DNA of 6,645 bases. Origin: Defluviicoccus vanus (GTDB lineage Bacteria; Pseudomonadota; Alphaproteobacteria; Rhodospirillales; Defluviicoccaceae). The notes beneath the pieces were generated by a model. The model did not search any database. It saw only the letters and a list, made by a program, of their open reading frames with translations, and was not told the origin of the DNA. Location: positions 1,487,358 to 1,494,002 of the forward strand of contig NZ_CP053923.1 of assembly GCF_014672695.1 (NCBI RefSeq), written 5' to 3'. The position numbers and the translations under genes were made by a program. This document shows positions 6,032 through 6,645 of the stretch, piece after piece (position 1 is the first letter of the stretch; every line of letters begins with the position of its first letter).

Positions 6032-6038
6032 AGGGGGA
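6032..6038 (+). promoter_or_regulatory. Ribosome binding site of cmr1
   Basis: AGGGGGA lies 5 nt before the TTG at 6044. This spacing decides the start: the frame is open back to a stop at 5984 and holds no ATG or GTG in between. Confidence 0.65.
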
Positions 6039-6043
6039 TTGAT

Positions 6044-6645
6044 TTGGTCAGCACGCTCACCGCAACGTTTGCCGTCATCACCCCGCTGTTCGGTGGCGGG
6101 GCCGATCAGACTACCCTGGCAGAACTGCGGCCACCGTCGATCAAGGGTGTGCTGCGCTTCTGGTGGCGTGCCTTGGCCTGGAGCCGCGACGGCGATCTGG
6201 GAGCACTCCGGTCGGAAGAGGCGAGGAATTTCGGCTCCGCTTGCGACGGCGACACGGGCGGACGGGCCAGTTTCCTCCTGCGCGTCACGGTGCCCTCGGC
6301 GCCGCGAGCGTCACGGCCCCCGGAGGTCCTGAGGGGCTCCGACGGCACGGTGATCGGCAACGGGGCCCGATACTTCGGCTACGGCCTAATGGCGGCGTTC
6401 CCCAGCAAGAAGGCTGGAACCGAGGCCGGCCAGCTGAGCCGCCCGTGCCTCTTGCCGCCTCTGGAGTTCACCGTCGACCTGGTGAGCCGCGGAGCACCCG
6501 AGCCAACTCTCGTCGATGCGCTGAAGCTGATGGGCCTCTTGGGCGGGCTCGGCAGCCGGACGCGGCGCGGCTGGGGCAGCCTGACGCTGACGTCGCTGAA
6601 GCAAGACAAGCAGGAGATCTGGCAGCAGCCGGGAACCCCGATGAC
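6044..6645 (+). CDS. cmr1: Type III-B CRISPR RAMP protein Cmr1 (N-terminal part, runs off window)
   Basis: Two hundred codons are open to the window edge; Cmr1 proteins usually have about 300-450 residues, so roughly the N-terminal half is seen. Cmr1 is a RAMP subunit with two ferredoxin-like folds which, with Cmr6, caps the crRNA 3' end of the RNA-targeting Cmr complex. Evidence: TATFAVITPLFGGGAD at residues 6-21, ELRPPSIKGVLRFWWRALA at 27-45 (the Cmr1 signature), RNFGSACDG at 61-69, and the glycine-rich GLLGGLGSRTRRGWGSL at 164-180. The start is a rare TTG, chosen for the AGGGGGA 5 nt upstream; the only ATG nearby (6021) is out of frame. It probably heads an operon with cmr2/cas10 and other cmr genes outside the window. 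Its place 113 bp after the trailer repeat ties it to the array. A Csm or Cas7-like RAMP is less likely given the RPPSIKG...FWWR block. Confidence 0.93.
   Translation, partial: MVSTLTATFAVITPLFGGGADQTTLAELRPPSIKGVLRFWWRALAWSRDGDLGALRSEEARNFGSACDGDTGGRASFLLRVTVPSAPRASRPPEVLRGSDGTVIGNGARYFGYGLMAAFPSKKAGTEAGQLSRPCLLPPLEFTVDLVSRGAPEPTLVDALKLMGLLGGLGSRTRRGWGSLTLTSLKQDKQEIWQQPGTPM

Noticed and set aside
5994..6332. Plus-strand open frame of 112 codons starting TTG at 5994
   Set aside because: It overlaps cmr1 in another frame and has no family features; the frame from 6044 carries the clear Cmr1 signature.
6106..6609. Minus-strand open frames opposite cmr1
   Set aside because: They are shadows of the coding frame in GC-rich DNA without start signals or motifs.

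Overview
The window is GC-rich bacterial DNA, probably from a proteobacterium. That guess rests only on base composition and on the character of the IS66 proteins; no housekeeping gene is present to confirm it. It is an accessory region: a CRISPR array held between two near-identical, same-direction copies of one IS66-family insertion sequence, followed by the start of a type III-B (Cmr) effector operon. All genes and the array point the same way (+).

Layout. Bases 1-2179 are the right-hand part of IS66 copy 1: the end of tnpA, intact tnpB, and tnpC broken by a one-base insertion. Only 10 bp after the IS end, a CRISPR array starts at 2190 and runs to 3264, with 15 repeats of 36 bp and 14 complete spacers of 36-42 bp. 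A fifteenth spacer (35 bp, 3265-3299) is cut by IS66 copy 2, a complete 2590-bp element (3300-5889) with terminal inverted repeats, tnpA carrying a one-base deletion, and intact tnpB and tnpC. Ten bases after copy 2 comes one last repeat with a degenerate 3' end (5900-5930), which looks like the trailer-end repeat of the same array. A 113-bp spacer with a good promoter candidate leads to cmr1 (TTG start at 6044), which runs off the window after 200 codons.

How the parts fit. The 3' end of the repeat, ATTGAAGC, is close to the 8-nt crRNA handle known from type III systems, so array and cmr1 belong together. crRNAs would be read on the + strand, with the leader expected on the left, exactly where IS copy 1 now sits. 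The array has therefore probably lost its leader, and with it perhaps normal spacer acquisition and its own promoter, while the Cmr operon keeps its own promoter.

The most interesting point is the junctions. Both IS copies are followed on the right by the same 10 bp plus a repeat (identity 1-2220 = 3711-5930), and the complete copy has no target-site duplication. This points to recombination or gene conversion between the IS copies, to a tandem duplication, or to an assembly error. Three one-base homopolymer length irregularities (two between the copies, one inside tnpA of copy 2) also leave open some sequencing error.
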